Shown: piece after piece, positions 1 through 6,418 of the stretch
How the letters are laid out: each line of letters opens with the position of its first letter
Position numbering within the stretch: the first letter of the stretch is position 1
Position numbers and translations under genes: made by a program
DNA from: Candidatus Aminicenantota bacterium
GTDB taxonomy: Bacteria > Acidobacteriota > Aminicenantia > Aminicenantales > Aminicenantaceae
Direction of reading: 5' to 3'
Length of the DNA stretch: 6,791 nt
Assembly: GCA_030607635.1 (NCBI GenBank)
Contig: JAUWJP010000092.1
Span: forward strand, 1 to 6,791
The notes under the pieces: generated by a model
Told to the model about the DNA's origin: nothing
Database searches by the model: none
The model's input: the letters and a program-made list of their open reading frames with translations, nothing else

Positions 1-591
1 AAACTTCTCACTGTTTCGAACGAGCCCTTGCTTCGGGAAAAAGGCCAGAGCAGGCGGGAGAGTTCCTTTATCTTTGACTCTCTTCACAACTTCTTGAGAA
101 AAAAGCTTCAGGAAGTCAGCAGATTCCTTCCCGCTATCAAAACAAAGAAGCTTAACATAGTATTTCCCGACGATAAAATTCAGAGTCTCTTCTTCTAGAT
201 ATCCTTGGTTACCTAAGGAGATAAATTGGCTATCAGGAAATCGCTCTGCACTGTAAATCCCGAATGAATTTATTTCGTTTCCCATATCATAAATTTCTAT
301 AATAAGAGAGGCGTTACTATCTCCTTTTTCATACTGCCCTACGGTCAATTCTTTAAAATCATAGGAAAGGTAGATCTCAGCAGCACCGTTGATATACTCG
401 AAAAGTATTTCCGGAAAATAATCCTGAGGAGCTTCAGGAATCTTCCAAGTAACAACGTCAGGTAAGAGAAAATGGAGCGAAGAAACACTCTCCTCTTCTA
501 ATAGAGCTCCTTCCGCATTTAAAAAAGAAAAAAACAGAACAAAAGGAAGGAAGAGTTTCAATAATTCTTTGGGCTTCGAAATTCTCATCAT
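1..591 (-). CDS. DUF6599-like secreted protein, 3' end beyond window
   Basis: An open minus-strand frame starts at ATG 591-589 and reads without a stop for 197 codons to base 1, so the C-terminus is missing. A second ATG lies directly after (588-586); a GGAG at 600-597 is 5 nt from the first and 8 nt from the second, so either could be used. The N-terminus is a Sec-type signal: basic residues (MMRISKPK), a hydrophobic core (LFLPFVLFFSF) and a possible cleavage after LNA. There is no lipobox cysteine. The mature part carries FEYINGAAEIYLSYDF (about residues 63-78), IEIYDMG and FGIYSAERFP, a pattern I recognise from DUF6599 proteins. Their function is unknown and they are usually exported. It is transcribed divergently from the DUF362 operon. 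The family call is from memory of motifs, not a search. Confidence 0.75.
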   Translation of the reverse strand, partial: MMRISKPKELLKLFLPFVLFFSFLNAEGALLEEESVSSLHFLLPDVVTWKIPEAPQDYFPEILFEYINGAAEIYLSYDFKELTVGQYEKGDSNASLIIEIYDMGNEINSFGIYSAERFPDSQFISLGNQGYLEEETLNFIVGKYYVKLLCFDSGKESADFLKLFSQEVVKRVKDKGTLPPALAFFPKQGLVRNSEKF

Positions 592-605
592 TAATACTCC
601 ATACA

Positions 606-663
606 TTAAACTAGGCTTTTTTCACTATAAGCTCAAATTCCTTTTTTGACAAGCCTAAATTAA
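606..663. repeat. Imperfect inverted repeat around divergent promoter
   Basis: The left arm TTAAACTAGGCTT (606-618) and right arm AAGCCTAAATTAA (651-663) are reverse complements at 11 of 13 positions, with an uninterrupted 7-bp core TAGGCTT/AAGCCTA. The 32-nt spacer holds the body of the minus-strand promoter; the arms cover the predicted start site on one side and the -35 box on the other. Two operator half-sites for a dimeric or looping regulator is a reasonable inference; no regulator gene is visible. Confidence 0.5.
624..652 (-). promoter_or_regulatory. Sigma70-type promoter for the DUF6599 gene
   Basis: On the minus strand, TTGTCA (652-647) is followed after exactly 17 bp by TATAGT (629-624). 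Each box matches 5 of 6 consensus bases. The predicted transcript starts near 617, giving a leader of about 25 nt that contains the GGAG ribosome binding site at 600-597. Confidence 0.65.
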
Positions 664-685
664 CTCCATTGACATCAAATTGAAA

Positions 686-691
686 GAGGAG
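686..691 (+). promoter_or_regulatory. Ribosome binding site of the DUF362 gene
   Basis: GAGGAG at 686-691 is the only strong Shine-Dalgarno match before the DUF362 frame. It lies 12 nt before GTG 704 and 15 nt before ATG 707, and downstream of the in-frame TTG at 680. This argues against the longer TTG-initiated reading, although the spacing is longer than ideal. Confidence 0.5.
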
Positions 692-703
692 TACTTTTTA
701 ATT

Positions 704-1600
704 GTGATGGCATCAAAAGTCGTTCTAATCAGAGGAAAGGGAGTCCTGAAAGAAGAGGGAGATATAGATCGAAAAAAGCTACTTAACATGTATAATCGGG
801 GAATTAAAATCTTGATGGGTCAGCAAAATCCAAAAGATGGCCTTCGTCTAATCTTCCAAAGCTCCGACAAAGTGGGGATAAAAATCAACACCATCGGTGG
901 AAGAAAGATTTCTTCCCGCCCCGAGGTTTCCTTTTCCTTAGCCGGATTGCTTCAAGAAAGCGGAATCCAGCAGGAAAATATAATCATCTGGGACCGAACC
1001 AACAGGGAATTGAGGGAAGCAGGATACGGTCTAAACCTCAACCGCAGCGGCATCAAAGTTTATGGAACAGATACAAAAGGGATTGGCTATGATTCTCAAC
1101 TCACCTCTCACCTCAATATCGGAAGTCTTTTCTCCTCGATTCAATCAAATAAGATCACAGCCTCCATAAGCCTTGCCATTTTAAAAGACCACGGCATGGC
1201 AGGAGTCACGGCAGGGATGAAAAATTACTTCGGAGCCATCCATAATCCCAATAAATACCATGATTTTAACTGCAATCCCTTTGTAGCTGAGCTTTTTGAG
1301 ACAAAACTTATAAAAAGAAAGCATAAACTCACCATTCTGGACAGCCTGATTGTTCAATATCATCGTGGACCTTCCTACCATGCCCGATGGGCTGAAAAAT
1401 ACGAAGCTCTTATTTTCAGCCTGGATCCTGTGGCAGCTGATTATATCGGCTGGCAGGTCATTGAAAAACTCAGAGCCAAGGGGGGACTTGCCTCTTTAAA
1501 AGAAGAAAAAAGAGACCCTGTTTATCTTAAAACTGCTGAAAAAATGGGATTGGGAAAAGCAAATCCAGAAGAGATACAGATTATAGAAGAGGAAGTATGA
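704..1600 (+). CDS. DUF362 domain-containing protein
   Basis: About 298 residues, giving a complete DUF362 domain whose biochemical role is not established. Start choice: GTG 704 or ATG 707 (MASKVVLIR) follows the GAGGAG site; the frame is also open to TTG 680, which has no ribosome binding site, and is closed by TAA at 656-658. Numbered from ATG 707, recognisable blocks are KVGIKIN (55-61), IIIWDR (92-97), LKDHGMAG (159-166), IHNPNKYHD (178-186) and DPVAADYIGW (240-249), all typical of DUF362. Relatives paired with AmrS usually, in my recollection, carry a Tat or Sec leader. None is present here and the upstream stop leaves no room for one, so as written the protein is cytoplasmic. The stop overlaps the next start as ATGA (1597-1600), indicating translational coupling. 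No cysteine-cluster domain is fused to it. Confidence 0.82.
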   Translation: MMASKVVLIRGKGVLKEEGDIDRKKLLNMYNRGIKILMGQQNPKDGLRLIFQSSDKVGIKINTIGGRKISSRPEVSFSLAGLLQESGIQQENIIIWDRTNRELREAGYGLNLNRSGIKVYGTDTKGIGYDSQLTSHLNIGSLFSSIQSNKITASISLAILKDHGMAGVTAGMKNYFGAIHNPNKYHDFNCNPFVAELFETKLIKRKHKLTILDSLIVQYHRGPSYHARWAEKYEALIFSLDPVAADYIGWQVIEKLRAKGGLASLKEEKRDPVYLKTAEKMGLGKANPEEIQIIEEEV

Positions 1601-2737
1601 AAAGAAGACAATTCTTCAAAACAGCTGGCGGAACCACTCTTCTAGCAAGTACGGGTTTGATGAATAGAACCTCTACATTTCCGGCACTCCTCATGGATTT
1701 CTATGCTCTTGGTGGGGAAGCAAACCTTTCAAAGGTTGAAGCGCGCTACTATAAAAAACACCCTGACAGGGAAATAGAATGCACTCTTTGCCCTCGCCTC
1801 TGTAAATTGGGGGATAAGGAAAGAGGCTACTGTGGGGTTAGAGAAAATATAGGAGGCACTTACTACACCTTAGTTTACGGCAAGGCCTGTTCTATCGCAA
1901 CTGATCCTATCGAAAAAAAGCCTCTCTTTCACTATACCCAAAAGCAGTACCCTGTCCATCGCTACTGCGGGCTGCAATGTAAACTGCAAATTCTGCCAGA
2001 ATTGGGAGATATCCCAGGTTAGACCGGAACAGGTCCAAAACTATGACTTCCCTCCCCCGGCAGTCGTGGAAACTGCCCAGAAATACCGCTGCCCTGTAAT
2101 CGCCTATACCTACACAGAGCCTGTTATCTTCTTCGAATATATGTACGATACATCCTTAGAAGCCCGCAAAAAAGGAGTCAGGAACGTTGTCATCACCGGA
2201 GGTCATATCAACCCTGAACCTATGGAAGACCTGACAAAAGTTGTGGATGCAGTAAAGGTTGATCTTAAAGCTTTCTCCCAGGACTTTTACACAAAATATG
2301 TGAGAGGAGAACTACAGCCGGTACTTGAAGCTATAAAAATCGTACATAAAAGCTCTGCCTGGCTGGAACTCGTCTATCTTGTCATCCCTCCCCTGAACGA
2401 TAGCACGGATGAAATCCGAAAGATGTGCCAATGGATTATGAAAGAAATCGGCCCTGATGTGGCTCTCGATTTTTCCCGCTTTGTTCCCATGTATCTTGTG
2501 AAAAACCTTCCTCCAACTCCTGTATCTACCCTAGAAAAAGTTCATAAAATCGCTCTCGAAGAGGGGATTCATCATGTATACATCGGAAATGTCCCCGGTC
2601 ATTCAGCAGAAAGTACGTATTGTCCCAAATGTAAAGAAATTGTTATTGAGCGGAAAGGCTATAGCATAGGAAAAATTGCGCTCAAAGGAGGAAGGTGCAA
2701 ATATTGTAATAATCCCATTCCAGGGATCTGGATTTGA
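1597..2737 (+). pseudogene. amrS: Tat-leader AmrS-like radical SAM enzyme, frameshifted
   Basis: Two reading frames together give one complete protein of about 380 residues of the AmmeMemoRadiSam radical SAM type, whose substrate is unknown. The first frame (ATG 1597 to TAG 2022) starts MKRRQFFKTAGG, a twin-arginine motif with a weak hydrophobic stretch, then a four-cysteine module (C62, C65, C69, C79) and the family block DPIEKKPLFHY. Just after this the frame changes within 1936-1943. The second frame reads SIATAGCNVNCKFCQNWEIS, with the CxxxCxxC cysteines that bind the radical SAM cluster encoded at 1973, 1985 and 1994, then AYTYTEP, VDLKAFS, YIGNVPG and a C-terminal CPKC...CKYC zinc-ribbon-like tail ending PGIWI. 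The only ATG of the second frame (2066) lies after the cluster motif, so neither fragment alone would be active. The upstream start overlaps the DUF362 stop; the stop overlaps the next gene's TTG. No AMMECR1 or Memo partner is in the window. A sequencing or assembly error is possible. Confidence 0.85.
1936..1944 (+). other. Frameshift site in the radical SAM gene
   Basis: The run ACCCAAAAG sits where homology changes frame. Upstream, CAC TAT (1930-1935) encodes the conserved HY of KKPLFHY in the first frame. Downstream, CCC AAA AGC (1937-1945) begins the second frame leading into SIATAGCN. The family pattern H-[FY]-x-P-x-S is restored by two extra bases, for example ACC CCC AAA giving T-P-K; loss of two C residues from a C run would explain it. 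A single-base insertion is the alternative. The original frame ends at TAG 2020-2022. Confidence 0.75.
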
Positions 2738-4869
2738 TAACCTTTCTCCCGCCTTTTCTTCTGGGTTTTCTTGCCCTCTCCTTCCAAATTTTTTTACTGA
2801 GAGAATTCTCTGTTCATTTCTACGGAAACGAAATCACTTTTGGTTTCATCCTTGCTGCCTGGCTCTTATGGGGTGGGCTGGGAAGTATTTCTGCCTCGAA
2901 ACTGAAATTCCATCCCCTGAGATTTCCCCAAACATATTATGCTGTTATACTTTTTCTCCCTCTCAGTCTCATCGTCCTCAGGTTTTCCCGCTTCTTCCTG
3001 AGAATGCTCCCTGGGGAAATCATGGGAATAATCCCGATGTTGTTCTATTCACTTGTGCTTGCTTTTTTTATAAGCTTCCCTCTGGGAATTCTTTTTGTCT
3101 TCAATGCTCATTTCCAGAAGGGGGATCTTTATCGCGTTTACTTTTTGGAGTCTCTGGGTTCTTCCGTAGCAGGATTGATAGTCTATCTTTTTCTCATTCC
3201 AGTTTTCTCCAACTGGCAGGGAGCTGCGATTGTCGGAGCATCTGCTTCCCTCTTGATTTTCTTTTCCTTCGGCAAAAAAAAGCAAATTTTTTTCCCTCTT
3301 TCCATTCTCATTTTCCTGGCGGCCTTCATCATCTTTGACCTCCCCAGCCAGAAAATTTACTGGAAGCCCTTTTCTCTTATAAAAAGCAAAGATACACCCT
3401 ACGGCAAAATCCAGATTCTGAAAACCGATGAGCAGATTTCCCTGTATAACAACAGCCTTCATGATTATTCCTACCCTAATCTGGCTGCTTCTGAGGAATC
3501 TGTCCATTTTGCTCTTCTCCAGAATCCCAGAGCTAAAAATGTTCTGATGGTGGGCGGAGGAGCCGGTGGAGGATTGAGCCAGATCCTTAAATATTCTCAG
3601 GTCGAGGTGGACTATGTCGAGCTCGACCCTGAAATCATTCGACTCTCCCTCCAATTTCTACCCGAAAAAGAGAAGAGTGTCTTGAGGCATAAAAGGATCC
3701 ATATATTCTATCAGGATGGAAGAGCCTTCCTCACCGAAACTCAGAAAAAATACGATATGATAATCCTCAACCTGCCTGAACCGGCCACAGCCCAAATCAA
3801 TCGTTTCTATACCAAAGAATTCTTCCATGAAGCGAGAGAAAAGTTGACTGAGAAAGGTGTGCTTTCTTTTCGAGTTCCCTCGGCAGAAAATTATATAAGC
3901 CTTGAGCTTCAAAACTTCCTTTCCTCCCTGTATTTCACCCTCAAGGAAGCCTTCTCTTTCGTAGAAGTTGTACCTGGAGATACAAACATATTCCTGGCTT
4001 CGCCTCAGCCTCTATCCATAGGATTCGAGGAACTCAGCCAGAAAATAAAGGACCTAAACCTCCAGAATTCCTATGTAAGCCCCGAGCTCCTGTTTTCTCG
4101 TCTCAGCCCACTCAGGATAGAATTCATAAAAGAGAAAGTATCTTCGGGTAAGCGAACAATAAACCAGGACTTCTCCCCAATAAGCTATTTCTATAACTCT
4201 GTGCTCTGGAGTACTCAGTTTAAAGGATTGGAGAGGAAAATATTTTCTTTCTTCTCCGAGGTTCATTTTTTCTGGCTCTTGGATCTTCCTCTAATTCTTT
4301 TTATCTCTCTGCTCATTATCCTCTGGTTGAGACGGAAAAAATCAACTTTTCCCCTCGTTCCTCTGGCTGTTAAGGGCTTCACCACCATAGTCGTTGAGCT
4401 CATCGTTATTATCTCCTTCCAAACTATGTATGGATACGTTTATCGCCGGATTGCGCTGCTTCTCACCTGCTTTATGATGGGCCTTTTTTTAGGCTCTTTC
4501 AGAGGAAAGAAGAGAAAAAGAATTTATTTCGCCCAGTTACTTTTCATCCAATTTGGCATTCTTCTCCTTGTCCTCCTTCTCCATCTTTCTTTAAAGATAC
4601 ATCCCCCCGAGCTTTTTTTCTTTATTTATCTTCTTCTCCTTGGCTTTTTAGGAGGGGATATGTTTGTCGTTTCCAACAATCTCTTTTTAAGAGAGAAAAA
4701 GAACTACGGCCTTGGCTATGGTTTAGACTTGCTGGGTTCTTTCTTTGGAGCACTTGTCGCCTCTTCTTTCCTTATCCCTCTAGTCGGGCTTCCTCTTCTT
4801 CTTAAATATCTTTTCCTCCTTAATTCATTCTGCATCCTCTTTCTCTTTGGAGGACTGAAAAGATCCTAA
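2734..4869 (+). CDS. Polytopic membrane protein with spermidine-synthase-like domain
   Basis: 711 residues in three parts. Residues 1-203 hold about seven hydrophobic segments. Residues about 210-440 form a soluble Rossmann methyltransferase-like domain of the spermidine synthase family: GGGAGGGL (274-281) is the SAM or decarboxylated-SAM glycine loop, VELDPE (295-300) the acidic strand end, YQDGRAF (326-332) the next binding loop. Residues about 510-708 add five or six more membrane segments, including FQTMYGYVYRR and GLDLLGSFFGALVASS, blocks seen in bacterial fused spermidine-synthase-like transporters. After the fourth strand the sequence is YDMIILNLPEP, where true spermidine synthases have an acidic catalytic residue (IVDSSDP type), so polyamine synthesis is doubtful. 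The first in-frame ATG is at residue 91, after three membrane segments, so TTG 2734 is the better start: AGGGA (2722-2726) is 7 nt upstream and the TTGA overlaps the radical SAM stop. Substrate unknown. Confidence 0.82.
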   Translation: MITFLPPFLLGFLALSFQIFLLREFSVHFYGNEITFGFILAAWLLWGGLGSISASKLKFHPLRFPQTYYAVILFLPLSLIVLRFSRFFLRMLPGEIMGIIPMLFYSLVLAFFISFPLGILFVFNAHFQKGDLYRVYFLESLGSSVAGLIVYLFLIPVFSNWQGAAIVGASASLLIFFSFGKKKQIFFPLSILIFLAAFIIFDLPSQKIYWKPFSLIKSKDTPYGKIQILKTDEQISLYNNSLHDYSYPNLAASEESVHFALLQNPRAKNVLMVGGGAGGGLSQILKYSQVEVDYVELDPEIIRLSLQFLPEKEKSVLRHKRIHIFYQDGRAFLTETQKKYDMIILNLPEPATAQINRFYTKEFFHEAREKLTEKGVLSFRVPSAENYISLELQNFLSSLYFTLKEAFSFVEVVPGDTNIFLASPQPLSIGFEELSQKIKDLNLQNSYVSPELLFSRLSPLRIEFIKEKVSSGKRTINQDFSPISYFYNSVLWSTQFKGLERKIFSFFSEVHFFWLLDLPLILFISLLIILWLRRKKSTFPLVPLAVKGFTTIVVELIVIISFQTMYGYVYRRIALLLTCFMMGLFLGSFRGKKRKRIYFAQLLFIQFGILLLVLLLHLSLKIHPPELFFFIYLLLLGFLGGDMFVVSNNLFLREKKNYGLGYGLDLLGSFFGALVASSFLIPLVGLPLLLKYLFLLNSFCILFLFGGLKRS

Positions 4870-4907
4870 AATTATGCCAAATATCTACGCTGTTAATAAA
4901 AAAAATG

Positions 4908-4936
4908 AAAATGGGGACAGGCCCCATTTTTGTTTT
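4908..4936 (+). terminator. Rho-independent terminator, possibly REP-like palindrome
   Basis: A perfect 9-bp stem, AAAATGGGG (4908-4916) with CCCCATTTT (4922-4930), closes a 5-nt loop (ACAGG) and is followed by TGTTTTTATTTT. It lies about 40 nt after the stop of the membrane-protein gene and before the hdrC promoter, so it would end the three-gene operon. The core GGGGACAGGCCCC resembles dispersed palindromes I associate with REP-type repeats in other bacteria; only one copy is in the window. Confidence 0.75.
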
Positions 4937-4973
4937 TATTTTGCAGGATTTGTTCCGAAATAAGATAATTTTC

Positions 4974-5002
4974 TTGACAGAATTCACGAATTATGTTGTA
5001 CT
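4974..5002 (+). promoter_or_regulatory. Distal promoter of the hdrC-hdrB-kor operon
   Basis: A perfect TTGACA (4974-4979) is followed after 17 bp by TGTACT (4997-5002), a 4-of-6 match to the -10 box, preceded by TGT as in extended -10 promoters. The predicted start is near 5009, giving a leader of about 70 nt before ATG 5081. The -10 lacks the important second-position A, so strength is uncertain. Confidence 0.5.
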
Positions 5003-5027
5003 GAAAATTAATTCATTTCTGTACTTA

Positions 5028-5046
5028 TCCTATGTTACCTATAGGA
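5028..5046. promoter_or_regulatory. Operator-like inverted repeat upstream of hdrC
   Basis: TCCTAT (5028-5033) and ATAGGA (5041-5046) form a perfect 6-bp inverted repeat with a 7-nt spacer, the geometry of a dimeric repressor site. It is downstream of the distal promoter start and overlaps the -35 of the proximal candidate. The binding protein cannot be named. Confidence 0.35.
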
Positions 5047-5062
5047 AATTGTTTTCTATAAT
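5034..5062 (+). promoter_or_regulatory. Possible proximal promoter upstream of hdrC
   Basis: A perfect TATAAT lies at 5057-5062, with GTTACC (5034-5039) as a poor -35 at 17-bp spacing. Transcription would begin near 5069, only about 12 nt before ATG 5081, leaving almost no leader and excluding the AGG at 5065-5067. It could need an activator or may be a chance AT-rich match. Confidence 0.3.
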
Positions 5063-5080
5063 TTAGGTAAGTAAACTCTT

Positions 5081-5488
5081 ATGAGAATCAACATCTCCAG
5101 AAAAAAAATTAAAGATCCCTTTGTGACCAAGGTGGAAGAACTAAGCGGCCAGAATCTTCTTGCCTGTTATCAATGCGGCAAGTGTTCTGCGGGCTGTCCT
5201 GCAGTCTCTGAAATGGATATCCTTCCCAATCAAATAATCCGCTATGCCCAGCTTGGTCTCAAAGATGAGCTTATGCGGTCAAAGTCCATCTGGATTTGCG
5301 CTTCCTGTTTTACCTGTAACGCCCGCTGTCCGAAGGGAATAAACATTGCTGAAGTCATCGAAGCCATAAGACAAATTCTGCTCAGAAAAAGAGAGGACCA
5401 CCTCAAGGTCGAAAAACTTTCAGATGCACAAAAGGCAGATGTTCCTCCTATTGCCATCATAAGCAGCATGAGGAAATTTACCTCATAA
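5081..5488 (+). CDS. hdrC: HdrC-like 4Fe-4S dicluster protein
   Basis: 135 residues with two complete cysteine sets: C29, C32, C35, C39 (ACYQCGKCSAGCP) and C73, C76, C79, C83 (CASCFTCNARCP). Each is CxxCxxCxxxC and should bind one [4Fe-4S] cluster. Together with the following YAQLGL and IAEVIEAIRQ stretches this is the HdrC fold: an electron wire between a flavin or ferredoxin module and the HdrB site. There is no membrane segment, so it should be a soluble cytoplasmic subunit. It is shorter than many methanogen HdrC proteins but contains the full core. ATG 5081 is preceded only by a weak AGG (5065-5067, 13 nt away). The gene is the first of an operon with hdrB, 51 nt before it. A related oxidoreductase iron-sulfur subunit (for example GlpC or succinate dehydrogenase-like) is possible, but the HdrB neighbour favours HdrC. 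Confidence 0.85.
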   Translation: MRINISRKKIKDPFVTKVEELSGQNLLACYQCGKCSAGCPAVSEMDILPNQIIRYAQLGLKDELMRSKSIWICASCFTCNARCPKGINIAEVIEAIRQILLRKREDHLKVEKLSDAQKADVPPIAIISSMRKFTS

Positions 5489-5528
5489 ATTTTATTATTA
5501 TGTATAATTTTTTTAATCAAAATAACAT

Positions 5529-5533
5529 AAGGA
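5529..5533 (+). promoter_or_regulatory. Ribosome binding site of hdrB
   Basis: AAGGA lies 6 nt before ATG 5540, within an otherwise AT-rich 51-nt gap after hdrC. The gap also contains TATAAT (5503-5508), but no convincing -35 box is placed for it, so I do not call an internal promoter. Confidence 0.6.
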
Positions 5534-5539
5534 CTTATA

Positions 5540-6418
5540 ATGAAAATAAGTTATTATCCTGGTTGTACTCTGAAAAACAATGCGAAAAATTTTGAAGACT
5601 CAGCTCTATGTTCCTTAAAGCGTCTCGAAGTAGAAGCTGAAGAACTTGAACGATGGAACTGCTGCGGAACAGTCTTCTCATTGGCTACTGATGACTTGAT
5701 TCATCACTTAGCTCCTATCCGAAACCTCATCCGAGTCAAGGAAGCCAACACAAACAAAGTAATGACTCTCTGCGCCATGTGTTTCAACACCTTGAAAAGA
5801 GCAAATGAAAGAGTAAGATCCGACCCGGAGAGCCTTGATAAGATAAATGAATTTATGTACCGCGAGGAAGTCAAATATGAAGGAGACGTTCAGGTCCTTC
5901 ATCTCTTGGAACTGCTGAGAGATGAGATAAAATTCGAAAACATCGCCAAAAAAGTCGTCAAGCCTTTAAAAAAATTAAAAATAGCCAGCTATTACGGCTG
6001 CCTTTTAGTGCGTCCCAAAGAGATTGGTCTTGACGACGTTGAAAATCCGACTGTCTTAGAAAATCTCATGACTGCTTTGGGTGCAGAGGCCATAGATTTT
6101 CCTTATAAAACTGAATGCTGTGCTTCTTACCAAACAGTTGATAAACCTGAAAATGTGGCTGATAGAACATACCAAATCCTAACCTCGGCTCAAGCCCAGG
6201 GCGCTGAGCTTGTTTCCCTGAGCTGTCCTCTCTGTGCTTTCAATCTCGACTACCGTCAGAAAGAAACTGTCCAAAAATATCCCGAGTTCAAAAATATGCC
6301 AATCCTTTATTTCACGCAGCTCATGGCTCTTGCCTTGGGTTGTCCTGAGAAAGATTTAAGGTTAGACCTCCATTATATTGACCCGAAGCCCATTTTGAGA
6401 GAAAAAGGATTACTCTGA
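5540..6418 (+). CDS. hdrB: HdrB-like protein with two CCG domains
   Basis: 292 residues, the normal HdrB length, with two cysteine-rich CCG domains. The first has C9, C41-C42, C78 and C81 (YPGC, NCCGT, LCAMC). The second has C154, C193-C194, C229 and C232 (YYGC, ECCAS, SCPLC). In methanogen HdrB these positions hold two noncubane [4Fe-4S] clusters that cleave the CoM-CoB heterodisulfide, and all ten cysteines are kept here. The second CC is followed by Ala rather than Gly. A bacterium would have no CoM-CoB disulfide, so the true substrate is unknown; another thiol/disulfide or an electron-confurcating role is an inference. The protein is soluble and presumably pairs with the upstream HdrC. 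Its TGA stop lies inside the ribosome binding site of korD, 7 nt before that start. Confidence 0.88.
   Translation: MKISYYPGCTLKNNAKNFEDSALCSLKRLEVEAEELERWNCCGTVFSLATDDLIHHLAPIRNLIRVKEANTNKVMTLCAMCFNTLKRANERVRSDPESLDKINEFMYREEVKYEGDVQVLHLLELLRDEIKFENIAKKVVKPLKKLKIASYYGCLLVRPKEIGLDDVENPTVLENLMTALGAEAIDFPYKTECCASYQTVDKPENVADRTYQILTSAQAQGAELVSLSCPLCAFNLDYRQKETVQKYPEFKNMPILYFTQLMALALGCPEKDLRLDLHYIDPKPILREKGLL

Noticed and set aside
669..697. TTGACA (669-674) with TACTTT (692-697) as a promoter for the DUF362 operon
   Set aside because: The -10 matches only 3 of 6 bases and transcription would begin about at the start codon, after the ribosome binding site.
680..706. TTG 680 as the start of the DUF362 gene
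   Set aside because: No ribosome binding site precedes it, and the only strong one (686-691) lies downstream of it; the extra residues (MKEEYFLIV) do not form a leader peptide.
1913..1919. The run of seven A bases as the frameshift position in the radical SAM gene
   Set aside because: The conserved residues PLFHY after it are still in the first frame, so the change must lie after 1935.
1937..1943. CCCAAAA as a programmed -1 frameshift heptamer
   Set aside because: The zero-frame codons are ACC CAA AAG, so the heptamer is not in the X XXY YYZ phase, and the required change is +1 or -2, not -1.
2676..3338. A 220-codon plus-strand open frame overlapping the start of the membrane-protein gene
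   Set aside because: It is rich in Ser, Phe, Pro and Cys with no recognisable domain and lies inside the real coding frame; it is a shadow of the T- and C-rich membrane-protein codons.
3049..3654. A 201-codon minus-strand open frame
   Set aside because: It lies antisense within the spermidine-synthase-like gene, where the plus frame has clear SAM-binding motifs, and has no domain of its own.
5242..5520. A 92-codon minus-strand open frame across hdrC
   Set aside because: It is antisense to the cysteine-cluster codons of hdrC and has no recognisable feature.
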